DNA from: Carboxylicivirga agarovorans
GTDB taxonomy: Bacteria > Bacteroidota > Bacteroidia > Bacteroidales > Marinilabiliaceae
Assembly: GCF_050589845.1 (NCBI RefSeq)
Contig: NZ_JBNGPA010000001.1
Coordinates: 372,001 to 436,000, forward strand
Direction: 5' to 3'
Length of the DNA stretch: 64,000 nt
Shown here in pieces: positions 17,953-25,007 of this stretch; the stretch's first letter is position 1; every line of letters begins with the position of its first letter. The position numbers and the translations under genes were made by a program. The notes beneath the pieces were generated by a model. It saw only the letters and a program-made list of their open reading frames with translations, did no database searches and had not been told where the DNA came from.

Positions 17953-18522
17953 TTAGAGACGCAAAATAATGAGCAGGTCAAACAAGTGTTTCAGTTCATC
18001 TTTTAATATGGAACGCGCCCTTTTTTTGTGGGTTTTAACCGAGTTAACGGAGATTCCAAGTCGATCAGCTATTTCCTGTTCCCGCAATTGAGTCAGATAG
18101 CTCAATTCAAAGACTTCACGCGCTCTTGCAGGCAATTGTTCAATGGATGCCATTATTTCACGATAAACTTCAGCTTTGACTATTCGAATTGATTCATCAC
18201 TCTCCCAATCTTCTATAGGAGTTTCGTGTGCCTGGTACTTTTGAAGGTGGCCAAGGCTTCTAATTTGATTTAAACACTTATTGCGAACCATGGCGTACAG
18301 GTAGCCTTGCAGTTTTGAAGCACCTCCCAGCTCCAGTCCCTTTTCCCATACTTGTGTAAATACGTCCTGAACAATGTCTTCGGACAAACTTTCCTCTTTG
18401 GTATATTCACTGGCAAAAAAACACAGACTTTTATAATAGTGGTGGTATAATAACTTAAATGATTCCAGATCATGATCAGACAGGAATTTCTCACAAGCAT
18501 TTATGATCTCTGATGTATTCAA
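17953..18522 (-). CDS. ECF RNA polymerase sigma factor (FecI-like)
   Basis: 189 aa. Sigma region 2 shows DIVQDVFTQVWEKG and region 4 shows LTQLREQEIADRLGISVNSVKTHKKRA, the usual SigZ/FecI-type layout of Bacteroidota. The start is a TTG at 18522: an in-frame TAG lies 15 bases upstream and no ATG occurs before the conserved region, so a non-ATG start is needed. It is first in the 13-kb locus and 73 bp ahead of fecR. It is expected to drive the susC promoter when released. Confidence 0.93.
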   Translation of the reverse strand: MNTSEIINACEKFLSDHDLESFKLLYHHYYKSLCFFASEYTKEESLSEDIVQDVFTQVWEKGLELGGASKLQGYLYAMVRNKCLNQIRSLGHLQKYQAHETPIEDWESDESIRIVKAEVYREIMASIEQLPARAREVFELSYLTQLREQEIADRLGISVNSVKTHKKRARSILKDELKHLFDLLIILRL

Positions 18523-18627
18523 GGTATTATCTATCTATTTAGTGGCCGGAATAAATTTAAGTTGCCTAAAATAGAAACATTTTTTAATTGTAACAAAATG
18601 TTAATAAAACACCAGGGTGAAAAGCAC

Positions 18628-18660
18628 AAAAAAAGGGAAGTCAAAATGACTTCCCTTTTT
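18628..18660. terminator. Terminator of the exbB-exbD operon
   Basis: The aaaaagggaagtca arm pairs with tgacttccctttttt across a 3-nt loop. It gives a T run on both strands and lies 20 bp past the exbD stop. Its stem is nearly identical to the groEL terminator at 53210-53233. Confidence 0.85.
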
Positions 18661-18680
18661 CTATATACTAGTAGTATCGA

Positions 18681-19154
18681 TTATCTGTCAACAACCATTT
18701 CTGCAGCTGAATAATTTAGTTTCAATGCTGCTGCCTTACGTAATGCCTGTTTGATATCAGTAATGATACCCATTGGACATTCTTTATCAGCTTTGATTGA
18801 AACAATCATTTTCGACTGGTTTGCTTCACTCATGTTATCACGCGACTGGGCGATATAACTTTGAATGTCAGCAACTGTTGAAAATTGATCGTTTAACTGA
18901 ATACGAGGTTCGCTACCATATAACGATTGATATTTTTTAGCCGGTACACCTACATAAATAAATGTTACCAACTCTTTTTTCTCAAGCGTTACTAATTCTG
19001 TTGCTTGTGCTGGCTTAACTATTACATTTAAGTCAACCTCTTTCATGGTTGTTGAAACCATGAAGAAGAAAAGCAACATAAATACGATATCAGGTAAAGA
19101 GGCCGTGTTAATAGCTTGCTGGCCTCCGCTCTTCTTTTTTCTGAACTTTGCCAT
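18681..19154 (-). CDS. ExbD/TolR-family biopolymer transport protein (copy 2)
   Basis: 157 aa. A basic N-terminus (MAKFRKKKSGGQQ) precedes one membrane helix with the conserved proton-path aspartate (SLPDIVFMLLFFFMVSTTM), then a periplasmic domain. With ExbB, ExbD converts proton motive force into movement of TonB or a TonB-like partner. It is last in the operon, 3 bp after the other exbD. It differs strongly from that copy in its periplasmic part. Confidence 0.93.
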   Translation of the reverse strand: MAKFRKKKSGGQQAINTASLPDIVFMLLFFFMVSTTMKEVDLNVIVKPAQATELVTLEKKELVTFIYVGVPAKKYQSLYGSEPRIQLNDQFSTVADIQSYIAQSRDNMSEANQSKMIVSIKADKECPMGIITDIKQALRKAAALKLNYSAAEMVVDR

Positions 19155-19157
19155 AAT

Positions 19158-19730
19158 CTATTTTCCTATGTTTTTAGGTTCTGCCTCAGAGATTTTACGT
19201 GGATAAAGTGTACGTACTGCTTTTTGCTCTTCTTTCTCAAGCTCGTTGTATTCTTTACCGAATTTTCTCTTTGACGCTTCGTCTCTTAACTCATTGATTG
19301 CTCTCGACAATTCGTTTTGAACCATCAAATAAGTCTGATATTCTGTATCACGGTCGTTCTGTAACGATATTATACCCTTTCCTATTTCCACAGTACCAAA
19401 GAATTCAACTTCCTTCACATTTTTTTCAGGTAAGTTTTCGTCATCCAACGGATTGACGATGAATTCTTTTACTGCTTCTGTTAGGTTGCTTATCTCCATC
19501 GGTTTACCTTCAACCAGCAACTGATTCTGACTGTTAATTAGCACCGTAAATACGTTACGCTCTTTTACAGGCGGTGTATCTTCTGGCTCTTCTTCAACCG
19601 GTGGTGGAAGAAGTGTTGCTAAACCAGTATCAGTATCCATGGTTGTGGTTACTAAGAAGAAGATAAGTAACAAGAAAGCAATATCTGCCATTGACCCTGC
19701 ATTAACTTCTTGTACTTCTCTTTTACCCAT
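19158..19730 (-). CDS. ExbD/TolR-family biopolymer transport protein (copy 1)
   Basis: 190 aa. The cytoplasmic stub MGKREVQEVNAGSM leads into the membrane helix ADIAFLLLIFFLVTTTM with the essential aspartate. A proline-rich periplasmic stretch (LLPPPVEEEPEDTPP) and a longer periplasmic domain than in copy 2 follow. Bacteroidota often pair two ExbD proteins per ExbB, as seen here. No tonB gene is in the window, so the force-transducing partner lies elsewhere. Confidence 0.93.
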   Translation of the reverse strand: MGKREVQEVNAGSMADIAFLLLIFFLVTTTMDTDTGLATLLPPPVEEEPEDTPPVKERNVFTVLINSQNQLLVEGKPMEISNLTEAVKEFIVNPLDDENLPEKNVKEVEFFGTVEIGKGIISLQNDRDTEYQTYLMVQNELSRAINELRDEASKRKFGKEYNELEKEEQKAVRTLYPRKISEAEPKNIGK

Positions 19731-19772
19731 AGATAATTAAATTTATGTCCTGAAATGAATCAGGACGGGCCA

Positions 19773-20219
19773 TTATTTAAACAGACGCGATATTTCTGAA
19801 TATAGAATAGCTACTACAACTATTCCAAACAAAAGGTAAGTTCCATATAACATGGTACCAGCTAAGGTTAACATGCTAGGAACATTATCAGATCCATTAT
19901 AACCTACCATTTGAAGAGGTGTATCATCAGACATTAAATAAGCCACTAATACAATCACCGTCAAAATACCCATCGATATGATAGAACGCATTGCATTCCT
20001 TGGGTTGACGACAAGGTGAAATACTTCAAATAATAGTGATAAACCTGCTGCAATGTATACTAACAACTTAGCCCAGTTCAAGAATGATCCTGTATACAAT
20101 GGTGTATAAAGGGCTGCACCTACTTCATCACCACCGAAAAAGAACAGTCCGGCGAACACAAGTGTTATTGCTAACAACAGGTATAATACAATATTTAAAA
20201 TTTTTGAAAGCTTCGTCAT
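19773..20219 (-). CDS. Four-helix membrane protein of the ExbBD operon
   Basis: 148 aa with four predicted membrane helices (about residues 8-30, 48-66, 80-97 and 116-142) and no soluble domain. I recognise no enzyme motif. It sits between exbB (8 bp) and exbD (42 bp), and the tight packing implies a role in assembly or function of the proton channel. Similar small membrane proteins occur at this position in other Bacteroidota ExbBD operons, as far as I recall; function unknown. Confidence 0.75.
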   Translation of the reverse strand: MTKLSKILNIVLYLLLAITLVFAGLFFFGGDEVGAALYTPLYTGSFLNWAKLLVYIAAGLSLLFEVFHLVVNPRNAMRSIISMGILTVIVLVAYLMSDDTPLQMVGYNGSDNVPSMLTLAGTMLYGTYLLFGIVVVAILYSEISRLFK

Positions 20220-20227
20220 AATGACAA

Positions 20228-21040
20228 TTATTTTTTCATGTTATATTTTACTAAGATATCTAGTAGAGAGATAGAAGCATCTTCCATAGTATTTACAATA
20301 CCGTCAATTTTTGACACAAGGTAGTTGTAGAATACCTGAAGGATAATTGCTACGATCAAACCAGATACAGTAGTAATCAAGGCCAACTTAATACCACCTG
20401 CTACAGCTGTTGCAGAAATAGTACCCATCGCCTGGATGCTATCAAATGCGTCAATCATACCGATTACCGTACCCATGAAACCAAGCATAGGAGCAAGTGA
20501 GATAAACAATGAAATCCAGGTTAAACCTTTTTCTAAAAGACCCATTTGAACTGAACCGTAAGAAACTACTGACTTCTCAACCACTTCAATACCTTCGTCA
20601 AAACGATCAAGACCCTGGTAGAAAATAGAAGCTACAGGTCCTCTTGTGTTACGACAAACTTCTTTTGCAGCCTCAACACCACCGTCGTTCAACGCATTCT
20701 CGATGTTTTGAAGCAACTTCTTAGTGTTTGTAGAAGCAAGATTCAAGTAAATGATTCTTTCAATTGCTAATGCTAAACCGAAGATTAGACATAACAATAC
20801 GAAACTCATAAAGATGGCACCACCTTCGATGAATTTCACTTTAATTTGTTTGTGAATACCTTTTGGTGCTTCTGCCATTTCTTCCTCAACGGCCATCGCT
20901 GGTGTTTCACTAGGAGCTGTTTCTTCAGCCACCTGTTCCGTAGCTTCGCCAGCTACATTTTCTTCTTCCTGAGCATATACGGCATTGGCACCGGCACTCA
21001 GCATTCCAATTACTGCTAAAAACGCAAATAGCTTTTTCAT
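20228..21040 (-). CDS. MotA/TolQ/ExbB-family proton channel
   Basis: 270 aa. It begins with a signal-like segment (MKKLFAFLAVIGMLSAGANAVYA) and an acidic, alanine-rich periplasmic stretch up to about residue 60. The ExbB core follows: a first helix (FMSFVLLCLIFGLALAIERI), the cytoplasmic loop with GLLEKGLTWISLF, and the helix pair APMLGFMGTVIGMIDAF and GGIKLALITTVSGLIVAI. The N-terminal extension is longer than in E. coli ExbB but common in Bacteroidota. It is first gene of a four-gene operon. It probably powers TonB-dependent transport, including the SusCD pairs here. Confidence 0.92.
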   Translation of the reverse strand: MKKLFAFLAVIGMLSAGANAVYAQEEENVAGEATEQVAEETAPSETPAMAVEEEMAEAPKGIHKQIKVKFIEGGAIFMSFVLLCLIFGLALAIERIIYLNLASTNTKKLLQNIENALNDGGVEAAKEVCRNTRGPVASIFYQGLDRFDEGIEVVEKSVVSYGSVQMGLLEKGLTWISLFISLAPMLGFMGTVIGMIDAFDSIQAMGTISATAVAGGIKLALITTVSGLIVAIILQVFYNYLVSKIDGIVNTMEDASISLLDILVKYNMKK

Positions 21041-21359
21041 AGTCTGCTAAAAATTTTGATTTGTATTAGTATTGTTAATACTCAAAATAGTTTAATGTTG
21101 TCCCCTTTTCCTTTCTTATATAAAGTTACAAAAAAGGTTCAAACCCTTTAATTTTTCAGGGTTGCAAATTACAAAAAAAAAGTCAATTACAAACTTTGAA
21201 CTGTTAATTTTCGTTATTCACAACATATTGATGACTATTCGAGTTAAATATTCGGAAACAGAAAGATAAGCTACATCTTTTCAGCGATGCAACTACCTCT
21301 AAGCTAACCTGAAAGAATTAGAGATTAAGATGGGGCGTTAAAATACGACGACCCGTAAT
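21041..21359. other. Intergenic region upstream of exbB
   Basis: 319 bp holding the exbB 5' leader and the end of the asparaginase transcript. It is AT-rich with homopolymer A/T runs. I see no convincing open frame, strong hairpin or perfect TAnnTTTG box; taactttat near 21118 on the minus strand is one base off. Confidence 0.5.
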
Positions 21360-22388
21360 TTATATATGAATCTCTCCCTGTAGCGATTTATTTAAACCTG
21401 CCTTCACCTCCTCGATTGATGAACAGTTCGCCAAAAGATACATTAGCTTGGTTACTGCGGTCTCAGTTGTCATGTCATAACCACCGATAACGCCAAGTTC
21501 CAGCAGGTGAACTCCTGTCTCATAGCGCCACATTTCAACACTACCTGCCAGGCATTGTGTTACATTTAATATAATAAGATCGCGATCGAGTGCTTCTTTG
21601 ATAGCATCCAAAAACCACTGTTTAGTAGGTGCGTTACCCGAACCGTATGTTTCTAACACAACAGCTCTGATATTTGGTGCGTTAAGTACAGCCTTAACCA
21701 CATCTTTGTTAATACCGGGGAAGATTCTTAACAATGCCACATTTGTATCCATCTTTTTGGACACCCGGAATGTACCATTCAAAGTTGTATACCTGATATA
21801 AGGATAATTGTACTTTAAATGAATCCCTGCTTCAGCCAACGGTGGATAATTATCGGAACGAAAGGCGTGAAAATGCTCAGCATTGTATTTCGTCGTTCTG
21901 TTACCCCTGAATAATTTATCCTTAAAGTATATACATACTTCAGGCACCAGTGCCTGGCGGTTTTTTTGTGCCGCGGCAATTTCAAGTGCAGTAATTAAAT
22001 TTTCTTTCCCATCGGTACGAATGGTTCCCAGTGGCAACTGACTTCCTGTTAGAACAACAGGTTTTTTAAGGTTTTGAAGCATAAAGCTCAGTGCACTGGC
22101 TGTATAGGCCATCGTATCGGTACCGTGAAGAATAACAAATCCATCATATAATGAATAGTTCTCTTCAATTAGTTCTACCAATTCAACCCATATATCGGGG
22201 TGCATATCTGAAGAATCAATAAGTGGTTCGAAAGAAATACTTTTGACCTGAAAATCAAAACGGCGTAATTCAGGTACATGCTTTGATATACTTTCAAAAT
22301 CGAAAGGCACCAATGAATTGGTTTCAGGATCGATAACCATACCAATTGTACCTCCGGTATAAATAATTAATATCTTTCTTTCTTCCAT
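21360..22388 (-). CDS. ansA: Type I (cytoplasmic) L-asparaginase
   Basis: 342 aa from the ATG at 22388. An upstream ATG at 22427 would overlap tatD by 26 bp and add a leader not seen in the family. Both asparaginase threonine motifs are visible: YTGGTIGM (Thr14) and LHGTDTMAYTASAL. No signal peptide is present, so it is cytosolic and hydrolyses asparagine to aspartate and ammonia. It follows the TatD gene by 13 bp and is likely co-transcribed. Together with aspA (56968-58374) and the two GDHs, it fits amino-acid catabolism. Confidence 0.93.
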   Translation of the reverse strand: MEERKILIIYTGGTIGMVIDPETNSLVPFDFESISKHVPELRRFDFQVKSISFEPLIDSSDMHPDIWVELVELIEENYSLYDGFVILHGTDTMAYTASALSFMLQNLKKPVVLTGSQLPLGTIRTDGKENLITALEIAAAQKNRQALVPEVCIYFKDKLFRGNRTTKYNAEHFHAFRSDNYPPLAEAGIHLKYNYPYIRYTTLNGTFRVSKKMDTNVALLRIFPGINKDVVKAVLNAPNIRAVVLETYGSGNAPTKQWFLDAIKEALDRDLIILNVTQCLAGSVEMWRYETGVHLLELGVIGGYDMTTETAVTKLMYLLANCSSIEEVKAGLNKSLQGEIHI

Positions 22389-22401
22389 CTCTGTTCTTAC
22401 T

Positions 22402-23166
22402 TTATACAGCAAAAAGCTGCGTTGCATTTATGGTTGTTTGCTTCTTAACCTCTTCTATCTCTACACCATGAACCAGTGCAATTGTTTCTGCAACTTTTTC
22501 AAGGTATGCCGGCTCATTTCGTCTGCCGCGCTTTGGTACAGGTGCCAGGTAAGGTGCATCTGTTTCCAGCACCAGTTTATTCAATGGAATTTCTTTAACC
22601 ACCTCTCTCAGGTTCGTATTTTTGAATGTCACTACACCATTGATACCCATCATAAAGTTATTGTAGCTCAAAATTCGCTGTGCTTCTTCATGACCACCTG
22701 AGAAACTATGAAAAACACCAAATAACTTATCGTCTAATTGCTTCTCTACAACTTCAAATACTTCAGCGAATGCATCTCGACAATGAATGACAATTGGTAA
22801 CTTAAGCTCTTTTGCCCAGATAATCTGTTGCTCAAAGGCTTCCATCTGTTCAGCACGATAAGTTTTATCCCAATACAGATCAATACCAATTTCTCCGACA
22901 GCGATATACGCCCTTGCATCCAGGTGCTTTTTCACTTCATCAAGCGCTCTTTTATAATTCTTGTCAACAGATGTCGGGTGTACTCCCATCATGGCATGAC
23001 AAAAACCACTGAATTGTTCCTCCAGCTGATGCATCGACTCGATGGTATCTCCGTCAACATTGGGTAACAAAATTTTTTTAAGCCCTGCACTTTTTGCCCG
23101 CTCAACAACTTCTGCTCTATCTTCATCAAATTCAGACAAGTAAATGTGCGAATGTGTATCAATCAC
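22402..23166 (-). CDS. TatD-family metal-dependent DNase/hydrolase
   Basis: 254 aa. The amidohydrolase-type metal ligands are visible: DTHSHIYL at the N-terminus, AVGEIGIDLYWD, IVIHCRDAF, FHSFSGG and LVLETDAPYLAPVPKRGRRN. These place it in the YcfH/YabD branch of TatD proteins, which act as 3'-5' exonucleases or D-aminoacyl-tRNA-type hydrolases. The start is GTG at 23166: a TGA lies in frame 9 bases upstream, and the metal motif begins at residue 3, so no ATG option exists. Cytoplasmic. Confidence 0.93.
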   Translation of the reverse strand: MIDTHSHIYLSEFDEDRAEVVERAKSAGLKKILLPNVDGDTIESMHQLEEQFSGFCHAMMGVHPTSVDKNYKRALDEVKKHLDARAYIAVGEIGIDLYWDKTYRAEQMEAFEQQIIWAKELKLPIVIHCRDAFAEVFEVVEKQLDDKLFGVFHSFSGGHEEAQRILSYNNFMMGINGVVTFKNTNLREVVKEIPLNKLVLETDAPYLAPVPKRGRRNEPAYLEKVAETIALVHGVEIEEVKKQTTINATQLFAV

Positions 23167-23202
23167 GCCTCTTCAGTTTTTGTGAGCTCAAAAATACCAA
23201 TG

Positions 23203-23226
23203 TTTATCGATTTTAAGGTCGATAAA
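23203..23226. repeat. Short hairpin upstream of tatD
   Basis: tttatcga (23203-23210) pairs perfectly with tcgataaa (23219-23226). It lies 37 bp upstream of the tatD start; role unknown. Confidence 0.3.
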
Positions 23227-23259
23227 CGAATGATTTATTCCACATTTCTGCTTACAAGA

Positions 23260-23285
23260 AGGCCGTCCCGGGGAGGAGACGGCCT
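23260..23285 (-). terminator. GC-rich hairpin after the second GDH gene
   Basis: aggccgtc (23260-23267) pairs with gacggcct (23278-23285) over a 10-nt loop, 22 bp past the GDH stop codon. The flanking T content on the minus strand is poor, so termination would be weak. Confidence 0.5.
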
Positions 23286-23307
23286 ATATTGTTGCATCTA
23301 GAAAAAT

Positions 23308-24648
23308 TTAAACAACACCTTGAGCAATCATTGCATCGGCCACTTTCACGAAACCGCCAACGTTAGCTCCTTTGATGTAATTTACTTTGCCGTTTGGCTC
23401 AGTTCCATATTGAACACATGCATTGTGAATACTGGTCATGATCTGATCTAAACGATCATCAACTTCTTTCTCAGTCCAGTTCAAACGCATGCTGTTTTGT
23501 GTCATTTCCAAACCTGATACAGCCACACCACCTGCGTTAACTGCTTTACCAGGAGCAAATGCGATCTTTTCAGTTGCTAAGAAAGCTGCTTCAGCAGTAC
23601 AACCCATGTTAGATGCTTCAGCAATTACCTGACATCCGTTAGCGATCAATGTCTTAGCATCTTCTTCATTCAACTCGTTCTGAATTGCACAAGGAATAGC
23701 GATATCAACTTTCTGTTCCCAAGGCTTCTTACCTGCGTAGAATGTAGCTTCCGGGTAACGCTCTGCGTAAGGAGAAACGATATCCTGGTTAGAAGCACGT
23801 AATTCTAACATGTAATCAATTTTATCTCCTGAGATTCCTTCCGGATCATATACATATCCATCAGGACCTGAAATAGTAACTACTTTAGCTCCATATTCAA
23901 CAGCTTTTAAAGCAGCACCCCAGGCAACGTTACCAAAACCTGAAACAGATACAGTTTTACCTTTCATTGTTTCACCTTTAGTAGCTAGCATTTCACGAAC
24001 AAAATAGATAGCACCGAAACCTGTAGCTTCAGGACGGATCAGTGATCCTCCAAACTCAGCTCCTTTACCTGTTAACACACCGGTAAATTCGTTACGTAGT
24101 TTTTTGTACTGACCGAATAAGTAACCGATCTCACGACCACCAACTCCGATATCACCAGCAGGCACGTCGGTGTTAGGACCAATATGACGGAATAGTTCGC
24201 TCATAAAAGCCTGGCAGAAACGCATGATTTCATTATCTGACTTACCTTTTGGGTTGAAATCAGAACCACCTTTACCACCACCCATTGGAAGAGTAGTTAA
24301 GCTATTTTTGAAAGTCTGCTCGAATCCTAAGAACTTAAGACCACTTAAAGTTACACTAGGGTGGAAACGCAAACCACCTTTATAAGGACCAATTGCCGAG
24401 TTAAACTCAACACGGAAACCTCTGTTTACTTGCACCTCGCCACTATCGTCAACCCAAGGTACACGGAACATGATTACCCTCTCAGGCTCACACATACGTT
24501 CCAGTATCTTAGCTTTTTTATAGTGAGGGTTCTCCTGATAGAAATCCCAAACTGTTTCTACTACTTCTTGCACTGCTTGCAAAAATTCGTCTTCGCCAGG
24601 GTTTTTAACCCTAACACTGTCCATGAATTCCTTCATCTTAGCGTCCAT
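23308..24648 (-). CDS. Glutamate dehydrogenase, NAD-type cofactor motif
   Basis: 446 aa, strongly similar to the GDH at 3157-4509 in the catalytic half (YKGGLRFHPSVT, PMGGGKGGSDFNPKGKSD, PAGDIGVGGREIG). The cofactor domain differs: SGFGNVAWGAA followed by TISGPDGYVYDPEG. This closely resembles, from memory, the NAD-specific Clostridium symbiosum enzyme, whereas the first copy carries SDSSG. I infer an NAD(H)-preferring or dual-specific catabolic GDH, comparable to Bacteroides GdhB. It has its own leader with a perfect -7 box and a hairpin after the stop. Confidence 0.95.
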   Translation of the reverse strand: MDAKMKEFMDSVRVKNPGEDEFLQAVQEVVETVWDFYQENPHYKKAKILERMCEPERVIMFRVPWVDDSGEVQVNRGFRVEFNSAIGPYKGGLRFHPSVTLSGLKFLGFEQTFKNSLTTLPMGGGKGGSDFNPKGKSDNEIMRFCQAFMSELFRHIGPNTDVPAGDIGVGGREIGYLFGQYKKLRNEFTGVLTGKGAEFGGSLIRPEATGFGAIYFVREMLATKGETMKGKTVSVSGFGNVAWGAALKAVEYGAKVVTISGPDGYVYDPEGISGDKIDYMLELRASNQDIVSPYAERYPEATFYAGKKPWEQKVDIAIPCAIQNELNEEDAKTLIANGCQVIAEASNMGCTAEAAFLATEKIAFAPGKAVNAGGVAVSGLEMTQNSMRLNWTEKEVDDRLDQIMTSIHNACVQYGTEPNGKVNYIKGANVGGFVKVADAMIAQGVV

Positions 24649-25007
24649 ATTGAAAAGGTATTAAATGTTGGATCTTGTTATTTGTAATAATTATGGTATC
24701 AAAAATAGATATTTTTAAATAACGACATTATAATTTGTAAGGAAATTTCGAGTTTTTTGCATTTTGTGCATTTAGTTGATTTTTAGTTACTTAAAAATTA
24801 TACAAACATGTTTTTTAGCACTTCATGACAATTATCACCAAAACATAAGGCCTCAAATAGTCAAAAATTGTAAGCAGTTGCGTTTTGTCATGTTTTAAAG
24901 CCCCTCCCCACTCCTTTAATTTTATAGAAAAAAGCTCGCTTACTATCTATCAAGTAATATTAAAAAAACAAATAAAGGTAAGAAACGTCATGAAACTTTT
25001 CAATTCA
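24649..25007. other. Intergenic region with the second GDH promoter
   Basis: 359 bp between two minus-strand genes. It holds the GDH promoter box at 24700-24707 and otherwise AT-rich sequence. No clear terminator for the FAD/Fe-S gene and no credible open frame were seen. Confidence 0.5.
24700..24707 (-). promoter_or_regulatory. Candidate -7 box (TATTTTTG) of the second GDH gene
   Basis: On the minus strand TATTTTTG fits the Bacteroidota consensus TAnnTTTG. It is 52 bp upstream of the ATG. No clear -33 TTTG was found at the right distance. Confidence 0.45.
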
